Below are positions 16,807 to 25,488 of a stretch of DNA of 64,000 bases, one piece after another. Under the pieces are notes generated by a model. It worked only from the letters and a program-made list of their open reading frames with translations. It was not told the DNA's origin and searched no databases. The position numbers were made by a program, and so were the translations under genes. Origin of the DNA: DASUFZ01 sp035541475 (GTDB lineage Bacteria; Myxococcota_A; UBA9160; SMWR01). Location of the stretch: assembly GCA_035541475.1 (NCBI GenBank), contig DATKND010000089.1, positions 13,419-77,418 on the forward strand, read 5' to 3'. Position 1 is the stretch's first letter, and each line of letters starts with the position of its first letter.

Positions 16807-17643
16807 TTACGCCCGGTAGGCCGCGCCCCCGTCGAGCGTGCGGATCTCGCGGCCGAACTCTTCGAGCAGGCGCAGGCTGTAGGTGACGCGGCCGGTGAGC
16901 TTCTCGGGGTCGCAGCAGCAGAGCGCGAGGGCGGCCTCGGCCATCGCCTCGATCGGCTCGATCATCGAGGGCTCGATCCACTTGTCGGCGCCGACGGCGG
17001 CTACGCCGGGCGTGATCACCGCCTGCACGGGCGCGAGCGTGTTGACCGCGATGCCGGCGGTCGAGAGCTCGGCCGCGAGGCCCTGCGTCAGCCGGTTGAG
17101 CCCCGCCTTGCTCGCCGCGTAGAGGTGGTGGCCGCCCTTCTGCTCCCACGCGATGTAGGGCGGACCCTGCGGCGGCTCGGCGGTCGCCGACGAGATGTTC
17201 AGGATCCAGCCGCGGCGCTTCGCGCGCATGTCGGGGACGGCGAGCTGCGCCAGCTCGAGCGGTGCCAGCACGTTCGCGTGGAACGTGATGCGGAAGTCGT
17301 TGTCGCTGAACTTCTCGAAGGGGCGATAGGGACCCTGCGCCGCGTTGTTGACGAGGATGTCGATCGGCCCGAGCCGATCGCGGCAGGCCGCGATCGCCGC
17401 GCGTCGCGAGATCGCGTCCAGCACGTCGCACTCGATCGCGACCGCGCGCCCACCGCGCGACTCGATGCGCGCGACGGTCTCGCGCACGGTGCCCGCGATC
17501 TTCGCGTGCGGGCTCTCGACGCTTCGGGCCGCGCACGCAACGTGCGCGCCTGCGGCGGCCAGCCGCTCCGCGATCGCCGCGCCGATGCCGCGCGACGCGC
17601 CTGTCACGAACGCGACCTTGCCCTCGCACTCCCGCATCGACAT
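16807..17643 (-). CDS. Short-chain dehydrogenase/reductase
   Basis: 278 residues. TGASRGIGAA for the cofactor phosphate, NNAAQGPY in place of NNAG, ISSAT with the catalytic Ser, and YAASK as Tyr-Lys. An insert before the active site (PPQGPPYIAWEQKGGHH) and a long segment after it (WIEPSMIEPIEAMAEAALALCCCDPEKLTG) set it apart from the other SDRs here and may shape a larger substrate pocket. It starts 18 bp after the DUF1214 gene and precedes the small membrane protein by 3 bp, so it belongs to the sulfotransferase operon. Confidence 0.88.
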   Translation of the reverse strand: MSMRECEGKVAFVTGASRGIGAAIAERLAAAGAHVACAARSVESPHAKIAGTVRETVARIESRGGRAVAIECDVLDAISRRAAIAACRDRLGPIDILVNNAAQGPYRPFEKFSDNDFRITFHANVLAPLELAQLAVPDMRAKRRGWILNISSATAEPPQGPPYIAWEQKGGHHLYAASKAGLNRLTQGLAAELSTAGIAVNTLAPVQAVITPGVAAVGADKWIEPSMIEPIEAMAEAALALCCCDPEKLTGRVTYSLRLLEEFGREIRTLDGGAAYRA

Positions 17644-17660
17644 GGCTCGTGTGCCTCCGC

Positions 17661-19037
17661 CTAATATTGGCGATATCGCCGCTGCACGTGTGTCTGCCGG
17701 ACCCGGATAGCCTCGCGGCGCTCGGCCGCCGACACCGTGCGCGTGCCAGACGGCAGGTGCTTCCGGATCTCGCCCTCGCGCACCTTCGTCACCTTCACGG
17801 TCGGGAGCTGCGACGGGAGCTGCGAGTAGGCCCAGCGGAAGGTGAGGAAGCCCTGCGGCAGGCCGGTCGTGTCGACCCAGTTCGGCACGCCCGGGTCGCG
17901 GTGCGCGATCACGTAGCGGCGCACGCCGTCGGCGTCGGCCTCGGCCTGGAAGATGTTGAGGCTGCTCTGGTGGTTCGCGAAGTCGAGCGACTCGCCCCAC
18001 AGATTCGAGAGGTGGAAGCCCGAGTACTGCGGCGCGACCGGCACCGCGTTCTCGATGATCAGCGCCTCGTCGGGCCCGAGGTCGAAGACGCCACCGGAGT
18101 AGACGTTCGTCGCCTGACCTCCGCCGGTGGCGAGCGACGCCGCGTTGGCCGCGTTCATGTCGTTGCGCGGCATGAACTGCTTGCCGTCCCCGTTGCGGTC
18201 CTCGTAGGTCTCGAGCGTCACCGCATAGAACTCGTTCCAGAAGCGCATCTGGTGGTCGACGATTTCGCCGACGCGGCGGAGCTGCGCGGCCGCCCGCGCC
18301 GGATCGAGCGGGGCCGGGTGTTCTCCTTCCGATCCGACCCGCACGATCTCGAGATCGAGCACGTCCTCGCGCGCCCAGTCGTGGAAGAGCTCGCGCAGCA
18401 CGACCCAGCGCGAGACGTACTCCACCTGCTCGGACGTGCCGTCGGGCCGACGCACCATGCGCGTGGTCTTCGTCGCGATGAAGTTGCCGCGGTGACCTTC
18501 GGGACGCGCCGGCGCGAGCAGCACCTCGAAGCTCCCGTCCGGTGCGACCTCGATCTGTGTCGAGTCGAGCACGCCGCCGTTGGCGCGCGAGCCGGGGCGC
18601 AGCTCGGCGATGCTGCCGGAGTCGCCGGCGAAGCCCGACGGTGTCTCGAAGATGATGTACTGCGGCGCCTTGCGGCCGGATTTCGCGGGCGCCTCGCCGC
18701 GCCAGTGGCGCGTGTCGCCCGCGCGCGCGCGCACGACGTAGCTCTCGTTGCCGTCGATCGGCGCGTAGAGGTAGACCGCGTCCGCGTTGTCGATCGTGGC
18801 CTTGTCCATCGGCTCGATCGCGCGCCGGAAGGTCGGGAAGGACGGATCGTCGAGCGCGCGGCCGATCCCCCCGTAGAGGAAGCCGATCAGATAGCGGTAG
18901 CCCTCGGCGAGGTTCCGATCCGTCGGCGGCGGCGGATAGAGCTTCGGGTCGTCGATCGCGTCGCGCGCCGACTCGAGCCGCGCGATCAGCTCGTTCCACG
19001 CCGCGCGCAGGCTCTTCTTCGCGTCGTCACCGGCCAT
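17661..19037 (-). CDS. DUF1214-domain protein
   Basis: 458 residues. The C-terminal third contains the DUF1214 hallmark (YVIAHRDPGVPNWVDTTG) preceded by ALIIENAVPVAPQYSGFHLSNLW. The N-terminal region (about 1-100, with GYRYLIGFLYGGIGRAL) is typical of the longer members found in actinobacteria and proteobacteria near sulfotransferases and lipid-degradation genes. The biochemical role is unknown; the domain pair resembles DUF1254/DUF1214 proteins. The ATG at 19037 overlaps the sulfotransferase stop by 11 bp, strong evidence of coupled expression. Confidence 0.8.
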   Translation of the reverse strand: MAGDDAKKSLRAAWNELIARLESARDAIDDPKLYPPPPTDRNLAEGYRYLIGFLYGGIGRALDDPSFPTFRRAIEPMDKATIDNADAVYLYAPIDGNESYVVRARAGDTRHWRGEAPAKSGRKAPQYIIFETPSGFAGDSGSIAELRPGSRANGGVLDSTQIEVAPDGSFEVLLAPARPEGHRGNFIATKTTRMVRRPDGTSEQVEYVSRWVVLRELFHDWAREDVLDLEIVRVGSEGEHPAPLDPARAAAQLRRVGEIVDHQMRFWNEFYAVTLETYEDRNGDGKQFMPRNDMNAANAASLATGGGQATNVYSGGVFDLGPDEALIIENAVPVAPQYSGFHLSNLWGESLDFANHQSSLNIFQAEADADGVRRYVIAHRDPGVPNWVDTTGLPQGFLTFRWAYSQLPSQLPTVKVTKVREGEIRKHLPSGTRTVSAAERREAIRVRQTHVQRRYRQY

Positions 19038-20208
19038 CGCTCACTCCTTCGCCCGCGCCCGGCGCGGACTCGTCCCAGTGGAAGCGCGCGAAAAGCTCGG
19101 CGAGCCGCGCACGCATCTCGTCGCCGCGCAGGCCGAACTCCTCGAGGCTGTAGCGGTGCGTCGTCTCGTGCGCCTTCTCCGCGCGGCGCTGCGCGGCGGC
19201 GAGCACCTCGTGGTATTCCGGCGTGACCGACATCCCGAGCTCGGCGTAGACGCGCTCGATCACCTTCTGGGGCTCCGCGACGAGCTCCGCGTAGTCGACG
19301 ATCGCGCGCGGCGTCTCCGGGTGACGCGCGAGCACCTCGAGCGGGTACTGATACGTGTCGTACGACTGCTCCGCGAGGATGTGGAGCGAGCGCGCCATCT
19401 CGGCGTCGCTCCACTTGCGCATGCGCCACGAGACCTGCATCAGCTTCAGCAGGCTCGGCACCGTCTCGTACGGGTTGCGGTAGGGCACGACGATGCGCGC
19501 ATCCGGGAACGTCTCGAGGATTCCCTCGACGCGGCCCGCGAAGGTCGGGTTCTTCGAGAGGTGCTGCTTCGCGGGTCCGTTCAGCGCAAGCTGGCGGCGC
19601 ACGCACTCCTTGTAGAAGCCGAGCATGCGGCGGCGCTTCCTCTCGGGCCAGCGGTCGACGTAGTAGAAGTCCAACAGACCCATGTAGGGAAGACGCACGA
19701 TCCACGAGCCCGACGCGCACGAGAAGGTGAGGACGCCGTCGTCCTCCTCGGGCTCCGTCAGGCTCTGCGGGTGGATGTGCTGCGTCGGTCCGAAGCGGCG
19801 CTCCTCCCACGCGCGCACGCGTCGCTCGAGCACGCCGCCGAGGAAGCGGCGATCGAAGCGCGCGCCCGCGCGGATCAGCTTCTTCTGCAGGAGCGACGGA
19901 AAGAACAGCTCGTAGAGCAGGAACGCGCTGAAGCGCTCCTCGTCGCGGCTCATCAGGCGGTGGAGCAACGTCGTGCCGCTGCGCGCGTGGCCGATGATGA
20001 AGACGGGCTTCTCCACGCGCGTCTGCCAGAGCGACGGGAAGAGTCCGTCGAGCAGGAAGCAGAGCGCGTGGAAGCTCGAGACGATCGGCACCGTGACGAG
20101 CAGGGTCCGCAGCAGCGCGCGGCGGTTGCGCGGGTTCTGCTCCTGCCAGGCCAGGCGAAGCATGCGCCGCCAGGTCGCGAAGTCGAAGTAGAAGAGCAGG
20201 CGAGCCAT
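19027..20208 (-). CDS. PAPS-type sulfotransferase family protein
   Basis: 393 residues from ATG at 20208 (a longer reading to 20298 adds a basic, low-information stretch and is less likely). The 5'-phosphosulfate loop IIGHARSGTTLLHRL is near residue 66-80, and the 3'-phosphate region VVPYRNPYETVPSLLK near 240 with a conserved Arg and Ser. LSKNPTFAGRV lies before it. Such enzymes move sulfate from PAPS to a hydroxyl or amine of a lipid, sterol or glycan. As first gene of an operon with a DUF1214 protein and an SDR, a lipid- or steroid-like acceptor is plausible, but this is inference. Confidence 0.87.
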   Translation of the reverse strand: MARLLFYFDFATWRRMLRLAWQEQNPRNRRALLRTLLVTVPIVSSFHALCFLLDGLFPSLWQTRVEKPVFIIGHARSGTTLLHRLMSRDEERFSAFLLYELFFPSLLQKKLIRAGARFDRRFLGGVLERRVRAWEERRFGPTQHIHPQSLTEPEEDDGVLTFSCASGSWIVRLPYMGLLDFYYVDRWPERKRRRMLGFYKECVRRQLALNGPAKQHLSKNPTFAGRVEGILETFPDARIVVPYRNPYETVPSLLKLMQVSWRMRKWSDAEMARSLHILAEQSYDTYQYPLEVLARHPETPRAIVDYAELVAEPQKVIERVYAELGMSVTPEYHEVLAAAQRRAEKAHETTHRYSLEEFGLRGDEMRARLAELFARFHWDESAPGAGEGVSDGR

Positions 20209-20330
20209 CTCGGCAGGCCACGATATCCGCGGCGTCGGCGCGGGGTCAAACGCGCGCTGCCGGCCGCGACGGCATTGCATCGCGCGCGCGTCCGGCACAG
20301 ATTCCCCCGACCTCCAGCCCGGGTGGATTC

Positions 20331-20882
20331 ATGGTGAAGATCGCCGTCCTGGTCGGCAGCACGCGGCGCGACTCCATCAACCGCAAGCTCGCGCAGGCGC
20401 TCGTCAAGCTCGGCGAGGGACGCTTCGATCCGATCTGGGTGCGCATCGACGACCTGCCGCTCTTCAGCCAGGACGACGAGCACAAGCCGACGCCGGCCGT
20501 CACGCGCATGAAGGAGGAGATCCGGTCGGCCGACGGCCTGCTCTTCGTCACGCCGGAGCACAACCGCTCGATCCCCGCGGCGCTGAAGAACGCGATCGAC
20601 TGGGCGACGCGTCCGTACGGCACGAGCGTGCTCACGGGCAAGCCGTCGGCGGTGGCCGGCACGGCACAGGGCCCCATCAGCGCGGCGATCGCGCAGGTGC
20701 ACCTGAAGAGCATCCTGCTGACCCTGACGCGCGCCGTCCTCGGTCAGCCCGAGTGCTACATCCGCTACACCGACGAGCTCTTCGCCGACGACGGCTCGAT
20801 CCCGAACGAGGGCACGCGCAAGTTCCTCGCGGGCTTCGTCGAACGCTTCGTCGTGTTCGTCGAGGCGCTGTCGCGAAGCTAG
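20331..20882 (+). CDS. NADPH-dependent FMN reductase (flavodoxin-like)
   Basis: 183 residues. VLVGSTRRDSINRKLA near residue 6-21 binds the FMN phosphate and LFVTPEHNRSIPAALKNAIDW (about 72-92) is the signature of this reductase family (NAD(P)H:quinone or FMN reductases such as ChrR). It is cytosolic. It may supply reduced flavin to monooxygenases elsewhere in the window, or detoxify quinones. It stands alone: the sulfotransferase gene is divergent and the DUF1345 gene converges 13 bp after its stop. Confidence 0.9.
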   Translation: MVKIAVLVGSTRRDSINRKLAQALVKLGEGRFDPIWVRIDDLPLFSQDDEHKPTPAVTRMKEEIRSADGLLFVTPEHNRSIPAALKNAIDWATRPYGTSVLTGKPSAVAGTAQGPISAAIAQVHLKSILLTLTRAVLGQPECYIRYTDELFADDGSIPNEGTRKFLAGFVERFVVFVEALSRS

Positions 20883-20895
20883 CCGCGTCGGCGGC

Positions 20896-21534
20896 TCACT
20901 TCGCGAAGCCCGCCGCGATGTTCACGGCGAGCGCCAGGATCACCGTGTTGAAGAAGAACGAGATCACGCCGTGCGCCATCGTGGTGCGCCGCATGGGCGG
21001 CGAGAGCGTCTGCACGTCGGAGACCTGTGAGGTCATGCCGATGACGAGCGAGTAGTAGAGGAAGTCCGACATGTGCGGCTCCTCCGTGCCGGGAAACTGG
21101 AGGCCGCCCGCGTCGCCCTCGTCCGATGCCGTGTAATAGAGGTGCGCATAACGAAAGGCGGTGACGGTGTGGAGCGTGCCCCAGCCGAGCAGCACGCTGG
21201 CCACCGCGAGGGCGAGCGGGAGCGGGTGACCCAGCTGGTCGAGCAGGGCGAAGATGGCCGCCAGGCATAGCGAGACGGCCGAGGTCGTCAGCACGAGGAT
21301 CACGGCCACGCCTTCGTCCTCGTAGCTCGCATGCCGCCGCAGCTGTTCGGGCGTCATGCGGAATGCGAGCAGCGCGGTGGAGGTGAGGTAGGACGCGAAG
21401 AAGCCGTCGCCGGCCACGATCAGCCGCAGCGACGGCTCGACCGAGCGCACCACGGCGTAGACGAGCGCGCCGAAGACGCCCGCGATGTAGAAGCGGGCGT
21501 GGTGCCGCAGGTGTTCGCCGAGCGCGCCGAGCAG
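20896..21534 (-). CDS. DUF1345 membrane protein, probable CTG start
   Basis: About 212 residues if translation begins at CTG 21534. The first GTG in frame is at 21453 and would remove the first membrane segment (HARFYIAGVFGALVYAVV), which family members have. GGAGGAG at 21548-21542 sits seven bases before the CTG, and no ATG, GTG or TTG is in frame between that CTG and the upstream stop. The protein has four to five hydrophobic segments with the DUF1345 signatures AFRYAHLYY and SDFLYYSLVIGMTSQVSDV. Function unknown. It is the last gene of the DapB-like/SDR operon, 24 bp after the preceding stop. Confidence 0.78.
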   Translation of the reverse strand: MLGALGEHLRHHARFYIAGVFGALVYAVVRSVEPSLRLIVAGDGFFASYLTSTALLAFRMTPEQLRRHASYEDEGVAVILVLTTSAVSLCLAAIFALLDQLGHPLPLALAVASVLLGWGTLHTVTAFRYAHLYYTASDEGDAGGLQFPGTEEPHMSDFLYYSLVIGMTSQVSDVQTLSPPMRRTTMAHGVISFFFNTVILALAVNIAAGFAK

Positions 21535-21541
21535 CGAGGTG

Positions 21542-21548
21542 CTCCTCC
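21542..21548 (-). promoter_or_regulatory. Shine-Dalgarno sequence placing a CTG start
   Basis: On the minus strand this reads GGAGGAG, a near-ideal ribosome-binding site. Seven bases downstream is CTG (21534-21532), in frame with the DUF1345 coding sequence. The site supports CTG rather than the later GTG as initiation codon. Confidence 0.6.
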
Positions 21549-21558
21549 GCGCCCGACG

Positions 21559-22653
21559 TTACCGCTTCGGCACCCGCGCCGTGAAGATCGGCAGGTCGAG
21601 CACCGACACCACGCCCGGTGCGGCGTCGCAGACCACGGGGATCGCGTTCACCACGCGCATCGCCGTGCCCGTGATGCCGGCGGTGTTGTGGTCGCCGTCC
21701 TCGCCGATCGGCTCGATCTCGCAGGTGAACGAGGGGGAGCCCTTCACCTCGATCTTGTAGCCGCTCGTCTTGCTGCCGCTGAGGCGGTCCCACTGCGGAC
21801 CCACGTCGTCGCGCAGGCGGTTCACGTGGGCGGCGACCACCATCGGCTTGCCGCCCACCATGCCCTGCACCTCGAAGCGCACCGCCGCGCAGGTGCCCTT
21901 CTCGATCTTGCCCATCTTCGTCTCGAAGCTCTCGGGCGCGGGCAGGCGCTCGTGCTCCTCGCGGATCTCGTCGAGCGCGATGCCGAGCGCGTCGGCCAGC
22001 ATCAGCACCATGCCGCCCCATCCGCCCTTGATCATGCCGGGCTGGAGCAGCGGCGCGGCGAAGTCGAGCGGACGGCCGTAGCCGAAGTACACGCCGGTGA
22101 AGCCCGGGTCCTCGTAGGTGGAGTAGTCCATCAGCTCCGACACGCGGATCTGGTCGACGCGCTCGCAGCACGACGCCAGCGAGAGCGGGATCCAGTCGCC
22201 GGACCAGCCCGGGTCGAAGCCGGTGGTGAGGAAGGTGCTCTGCCCCGCACGGCAGGCCTCCTCGAGGCGCGTGCGCAGCTTCGGGCTCGCGAAGGGCGGA
22301 TACACGAGCGATACGATCGCGGTGTTGACGACGTTCTTGCCCGACGCCAGGATGCGACACAGGTCGTCGATCGTCTCGCGAATGCGCGTCTCACCCTGCG
22401 CGGTGTAGCAGACGCAGTCGGCATCCTGCGCGAGCAGCGCGTCGGTGTCGCTCGTCGCGAGGATGCCCGTCGGGCGGTCGAGCCCGCAGAGCTCGGCCGC
22501 GTCCTTTCCGACCTTGTCCGGCGTGTGCGCGTGCACGCCGACGAGCAGAAGCTCGGGATGCCGCAGGATGCCGCGCAGCGCCTTCTTGCCGGCGTTGCCG
22601 GTCGACCACTGGATCACGCGCAACGGCCGTCGCTTCTCGCTCGTCGTCGTCAT
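21559..22653 (-). CDS. DapB-like NAD(P)-dependent reductase (dihydrodipicolinate reductase-like family), copy 2
   Basis: 364 residues. It begins VIQWSTGNAGKKALRGILRHPELLLVGV, a Rossmann dinucleotide fold of the dihydrodipicolinate-reductase/2,4-diaminopentanoate-dehydrogenase type, with CVCYTAQGETR and GKNVVNTAI in the nucleotide domain. The C-terminal catalytic half (GFDPGWSGDWIPLSLAS, DYSTYEDPGFTGVYFGYG) is much longer than in true DapB, so lysine biosynthesis is unlikely. Homologues of this size occur in lipid and steroid degradation clusters. Its start overlaps the SDR stop (ATGA). A clear paralogue lies two genes upstream in the same operon. Confidence 0.82.
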   Translation of the reverse strand: MTTTSEKRRPLRVIQWSTGNAGKKALRGILRHPELLLVGVHAHTPDKVGKDAAELCGLDRPTGILATSDTDALLAQDADCVCYTAQGETRIRETIDDLCRILASGKNVVNTAIVSLVYPPFASPKLRTRLEEACRAGQSTFLTTGFDPGWSGDWIPLSLASCCERVDQIRVSELMDYSTYEDPGFTGVYFGYGRPLDFAAPLLQPGMIKGGWGGMVLMLADALGIALDEIREEHERLPAPESFETKMGKIEKGTCAAVRFEVQGMVGGKPMVVAAHVNRLRDDVGPQWDRLSGSKTSGYKIEVKGSPSFTCEIEPIGEDGDHNTAGITGTAMRVVNAIPVVCDAAPGVVSVLDLPIFTARVPKR

Positions 22654-23546
22654 GAGGCGCGTCCTTTCCGCTCGGCCGCCGCCAGCATCTGGCGGATCGG
22701 CGCGATGCCCGGCTCGTAGAGCACGCCGGGCAGCATGCCACCGTCCATCAGGATCGTGGCGCCGTTGATCACGTCCGCCGCTCCGGAGCAGAGGAAGACG
22801 ACGGCGTTGCCGACCTCCTCGGGCTCGCCGGCGCGGCGCAGCGGCAGATTCTGGAAGTAGCGGCTGCCGTCCGGGTCGTCGGGTCCGAGCACGAGCCGCT
22901 GGAAGTTCTCGGTGGTGGTCGGTCCGAGCGCGAGGCAGTTGACCCGGATCCGCGGCCCCCACTCCTGCGCCAGCGACTTCGTCATGTGGTTCATGCCGGA
23001 CTTGGCGGCGCCGTAGGAGACGAGGGTCGGAGCGCCCGCCGAGTGCGACGCGCCGCTGGAGATGTTGACGATCGAGCCGGTTCCTTCCTGAGTCAGCATC
23101 TGGCGCGCCACGCGCAGCGCGAACCAGAGCGGCGACACGAGATTCATCTGGATCGCGAACGCGTGGAAGAGGGCGGTGCGCTCGAAGGGGTCGTCGGCGC
23201 GCGGCGCGCCCTGGATCTTCGCGACGAGCGCGGGCACGTCCTCCGCGTGCGGCGTCGGGACGGTGCCGCCCGCGTTGTTGACGAGGATGTCGATGCGGCC
23301 GAGCGCCTTCGCGACGCGCGCGACGAAGGCGTCGATCTGGCGCCAGTCGCCCTGATCGCACACCCACTGCGCCGAGCGCTCCGCCGCACCGGGGATGCCC
23401 TCGGCCGCGGGCAGCGACGCGAGCTCGCGCCGCGAGCAGCCGACGACCGTCGCGCCCGCGAGCAGCAGCGAGCGCGCGATCCCGACGCCGACGCCGCGGC
23501 TCGTACCCGTGACGATCGCGATCTTCCCGTCGAGCGCACCGGACAT
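22650..23546 (-). CDS. Short-chain dehydrogenase/reductase
   Basis: 298 residues from the ATG at 23546. Motifs: TGTSRGVGVG, NNAGG, ISSGAS with the catalytic Ser, and YGAAK. An insertion between NNAGG and the active site (about 30 residues, DVPALVAKIQGAPRADDPFERT) makes it longer than a standard SDR. It starts one base after the stop of the upstream DapB-like gene and overlaps the next DapB-like gene by four bases, so the two reductases and the SDR are made together and may act in consecutive redox steps. Confidence 0.88.
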   Translation of the reverse strand: MSGALDGKIAIVTGTSRGVGVGIARSLLLAGATVVGCSRRELASLPAAEGIPGAAERSAQWVCDQGDWRQIDAFVARVAKALGRIDILVNNAGGTVPTPHAEDVPALVAKIQGAPRADDPFERTALFHAFAIQMNLVSPLWFALRVARQMLTQEGTGSIVNISSGASHSAGAPTLVSYGAAKSGMNHMTKSLAQEWGPRIRVNCLALGPTTTENFQRLVLGPDDPDGSRYFQNLPLRRAGEPEEVGNAVVFLCSGAADVINGATILMDGGMLPGVLYEPGIAPIRQMLAAAERKGRAS

Positions 23547-23547
23547 G

Positions 23548-24615
23548 CTATGCGACCTCGAATGCGTGGCGCGGCAAGGTGAGCGGCAGCTCGGCCGACG
23601 AGGTGAGGCCGGGCGGCGCCTCGCACACATACGGGATCGCGTTCACGACGCGCATCGCGGTCGCGATCATGCCCTGCGCGGAGGCGTCGCGCGGGCCGCC
23701 GAGCTGGAGCTCGCACGAGAGCGCGGGCTCTGCTTCGAAGACGATGCGGTAGGTGCCGTCGCGCGACGCCGTCGGCCAATCGGGCGCGAGGTCCGGCGCC
23801 ATGCGGTTCACGTGCTCGATGGCGATCGCGTCGCGGCCCTCCACCACGCCGATCGTCTCGAAACGCACGGCGCCGACGGTGCCCGGCTCGATCACGCCGG
23901 CCGCGACCTCGAGGCGCCGCGGGGTCACGCACTTCTCGTAGGTCTCGCGGATGCGATCGAGCTTCGCGCCGAGCCGGTCGGCCACCATGCGCACCGCCGG
24001 CCCCCACGACATCGTCTGCACGCCCGGCAGCTGCATGATGCAGCGGTGCTCGGGCGCCTTGCCGAAGCCGAACACCTCGAAGATCGTGAAGGGGACCGGA
24101 TAGGCGGCGTAGTCGAAGATCTCCTGCGTGCGGACAGTGCGGATGCGGTGCGTCAAGGTCGCGAGCGTCAGCACGAGCTGGTCGCCCGCGAAGCCCGGCT
24201 CGACGCCCGACGCGTAGAGCGTCGCGCCGCCTTCGCGGCAGGCCGACTCGAGTCGCGCCACCTGCTTCGGATCGAAGCCGGCGGGGTGCACGAGGCCCGG
24301 CACCGACGTCGTCACCACGTTGATGCCGGCCGCGAGCATGCGGCAGAAGTCATCGACGCATTGCTTCGGCCGCGACTCGCCGACCGCCGTGTAGCAGACG
24401 CAGTCGGGAGCCAACGCGAGCAGCGCGTCCACGTCGGAGGTCGCGCTGACGCCCTGCCGTGCGATGCCCGCGAGCTCTCCGGCGTCGCGGCCGCGCTTGC
24501 CCTCGCCGTGCACATACACACCGACGAGGGCGAGATCGGGCCGCGTGGCGATGGCGCGCAGCGCGAGCGCGCCCACGCCTCCCGTCGACCACTGCACCAC
24601 GCGGTAGCTCGACAC
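23548..24615 (-). CDS. DapB-like NAD(P)-dependent reductase, copy 1
   Basis: 355 residues from GTG at 24615, with GGAGGAG just upstream fixing the start. The N-terminal YRVVQWSTGGVGALALRAI is a dinucleotide-binding motif; the protein is a paralogue of the gene at 21559-22653 along its whole length (VCYTAVGESR, SGVEPGFAGDQLVLTLAT, ATAMRVVNAIPYVCEAPPG versus ATAMRVVNAIPVVCDAAPG). It is the first gene of a four-gene operon and faces the divergent SDR/MarR unit across a 71-bp gap with a palindrome. Confidence 0.82.
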   Translation of the reverse strand: MSSYRVVQWSTGGVGALALRAIATRPDLALVGVYVHGEGKRGRDAGELAGIARQGVSATSDVDALLALAPDCVCYTAVGESRPKQCVDDFCRMLAAGINVVTTSVPGLVHPAGFDPKQVARLESACREGGATLYASGVEPGFAGDQLVLTLATLTHRIRTVRTQEIFDYAAYPVPFTIFEVFGFGKAPEHRCIMQLPGVQTMSWGPAVRMVADRLGAKLDRIRETYEKCVTPRRLEVAAGVIEPGTVGAVRFETIGVVEGRDAIAIEHVNRMAPDLAPDWPTASRDGTYRIVFEAEPALSCELQLGGPRDASAQGMIATAMRVVNAIPYVCEAPPGLTSSAELPLTLPRHAFEVA

Positions 24616-24627
24616 GACTCCTCCCGG

Positions 24628-24649
24628 AATGAGTAGCTGGCTACCTATT
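24628..24649. promoter_or_regulatory. Imperfect palindrome in divergent promoter, candidate MarR operator
   Basis: The halves AATGAGTAGCT and GGCTACCTATT match in 8 of 11 positions when one is reverse-complemented; the core GTAGC-TG-GCTAC is exact. The site lies midway between the starts of the DapB-like operon (24615) and the SDR gene (24687), and a MarR-family regulator is encoded just after that SDR. MarR proteins bind such palindromes of about 20 bp and often control divergent genes. That this regulator binds here is inference. Confidence 0.5.
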
Positions 24650-24686
24650 CTGTATGGGAGACTGGGGCGCCTGCAAGGAGAAAGCG

Positions 24687-25481
24687 ATGATCCTCGATGC
24701 CTTCCGACTGACGGAGCGGGTCGTGCTGGTAACAGGCTCGGGACATGGGATCGGCCGCGCGATCGCGCTCGCCTACGCGGACGCCGGCGCGAACGTCGTC
24801 TGCGCCGCCCGCACGCAGGCGGAGATCGACGAGACCGTCGAGCTGGTGCGAGCGCGCGGTCGCGAGGCGCTGGCGGTGCCATGCGACGTCCTCCACACGG
24901 AGCAGCTCGAAGCGCTGCTGGCTGCGACGCTCGAGCGCTTCGGCCGCCTCGACGTGCTCTGCAACAACGCCGGCGGCGCGCTGCCGCGCCCAGCGCTCGC
25001 GCTCTCCGAGCGCGCCTTCGAGAAGATCGTGCGCTTCAACCTGACGAGCCCCTTCCTGCTGACGCGTCTGGCGGTGCCGCGCATGGTCGAGAGCGCGGGC
25101 GGCGGCGCGGTCGTGAACATCTCGTCCGGCGCGTCGACGCTCGCGGTCGGCGGCATGGCGGCCTACGGCAGCGCCAAGGCCGGGCTCAACCAGCTGACGC
25201 GCATCCTCGCGGCCGAGTTTGCGCCGAAGGTGCGCGTCAACGCGATCGTGGTCGGGCAGATCGACACGCCGGGCGCGTCGTCGGCGCTCTCGCCGGAGAT
25301 GAAGCGGCAGGTCGCGTCCAACATCCCGATGAAGCGGATCGGCGCCCCCGACGACGTCGCAGCCTGCGCGCTCTACCTCGCGTCGCCGGCGTCCGGCTGG
25401 GTCACCGGGCACAGCTTCTCGGTCGACGGCGGCGTCGGCGCGGGATCCGTGCCGCTCGCCTTCCCGATCCCGCCGCTCTAG
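24687..25481 (+). CDS. Short-chain dehydrogenase/reductase
   Basis: 264 residues from ATG at 24687, chosen because AAGGAG lies six bases upstream; the longer reading from 24654 would cross this site. TGSGHGIGRA, NNAGGA, ISSGAS and YGSAK are all present. The C-terminal GWVTGHSFSVDGGVGAGSVP is standard. It is followed 7 bp later by the MarR gene on the same strand and is divergent from the DapB-like operon, so the MarR protein may regulate both directions. Confidence 0.9.
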   Translation: MILDAFRLTERVVLVTGSGHGIGRAIALAYADAGANVVCAARTQAEIDETVELVRARGREALAVPCDVLHTEQLEALLAATLERFGRLDVLCNNAGGALPRPALALSERAFEKIVRFNLTSPFLLTRLAVPRMVESAGGGAVVNISSGASTLAVGGMAAYGSAKAGLNQLTRILAAEFAPKVRVNAIVVGQIDTPGASSALSPEMKRQVASNIPMKRIGAPDDVAACALYLASPASGWVTGHSFSVDGGVGAGSVPLAFPIPPL

Positions 25482-25488
25482 GCGCCGC

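Noticed and set aside
20896..22653. Stop-codon readthrough joining the DapB-like and DUF1345 genes
   Set aside because: Both are in the same frame with one TAA between, but a good ribosome-binding site precedes the second gene and the two families are normally separate.
21559..24615. Lysine biosynthesis genes (dapB)
   Set aside because: Only the nucleotide-binding domain is DapB-like; both proteins are about 100 residues longer, duplicated, and set among SDRs.
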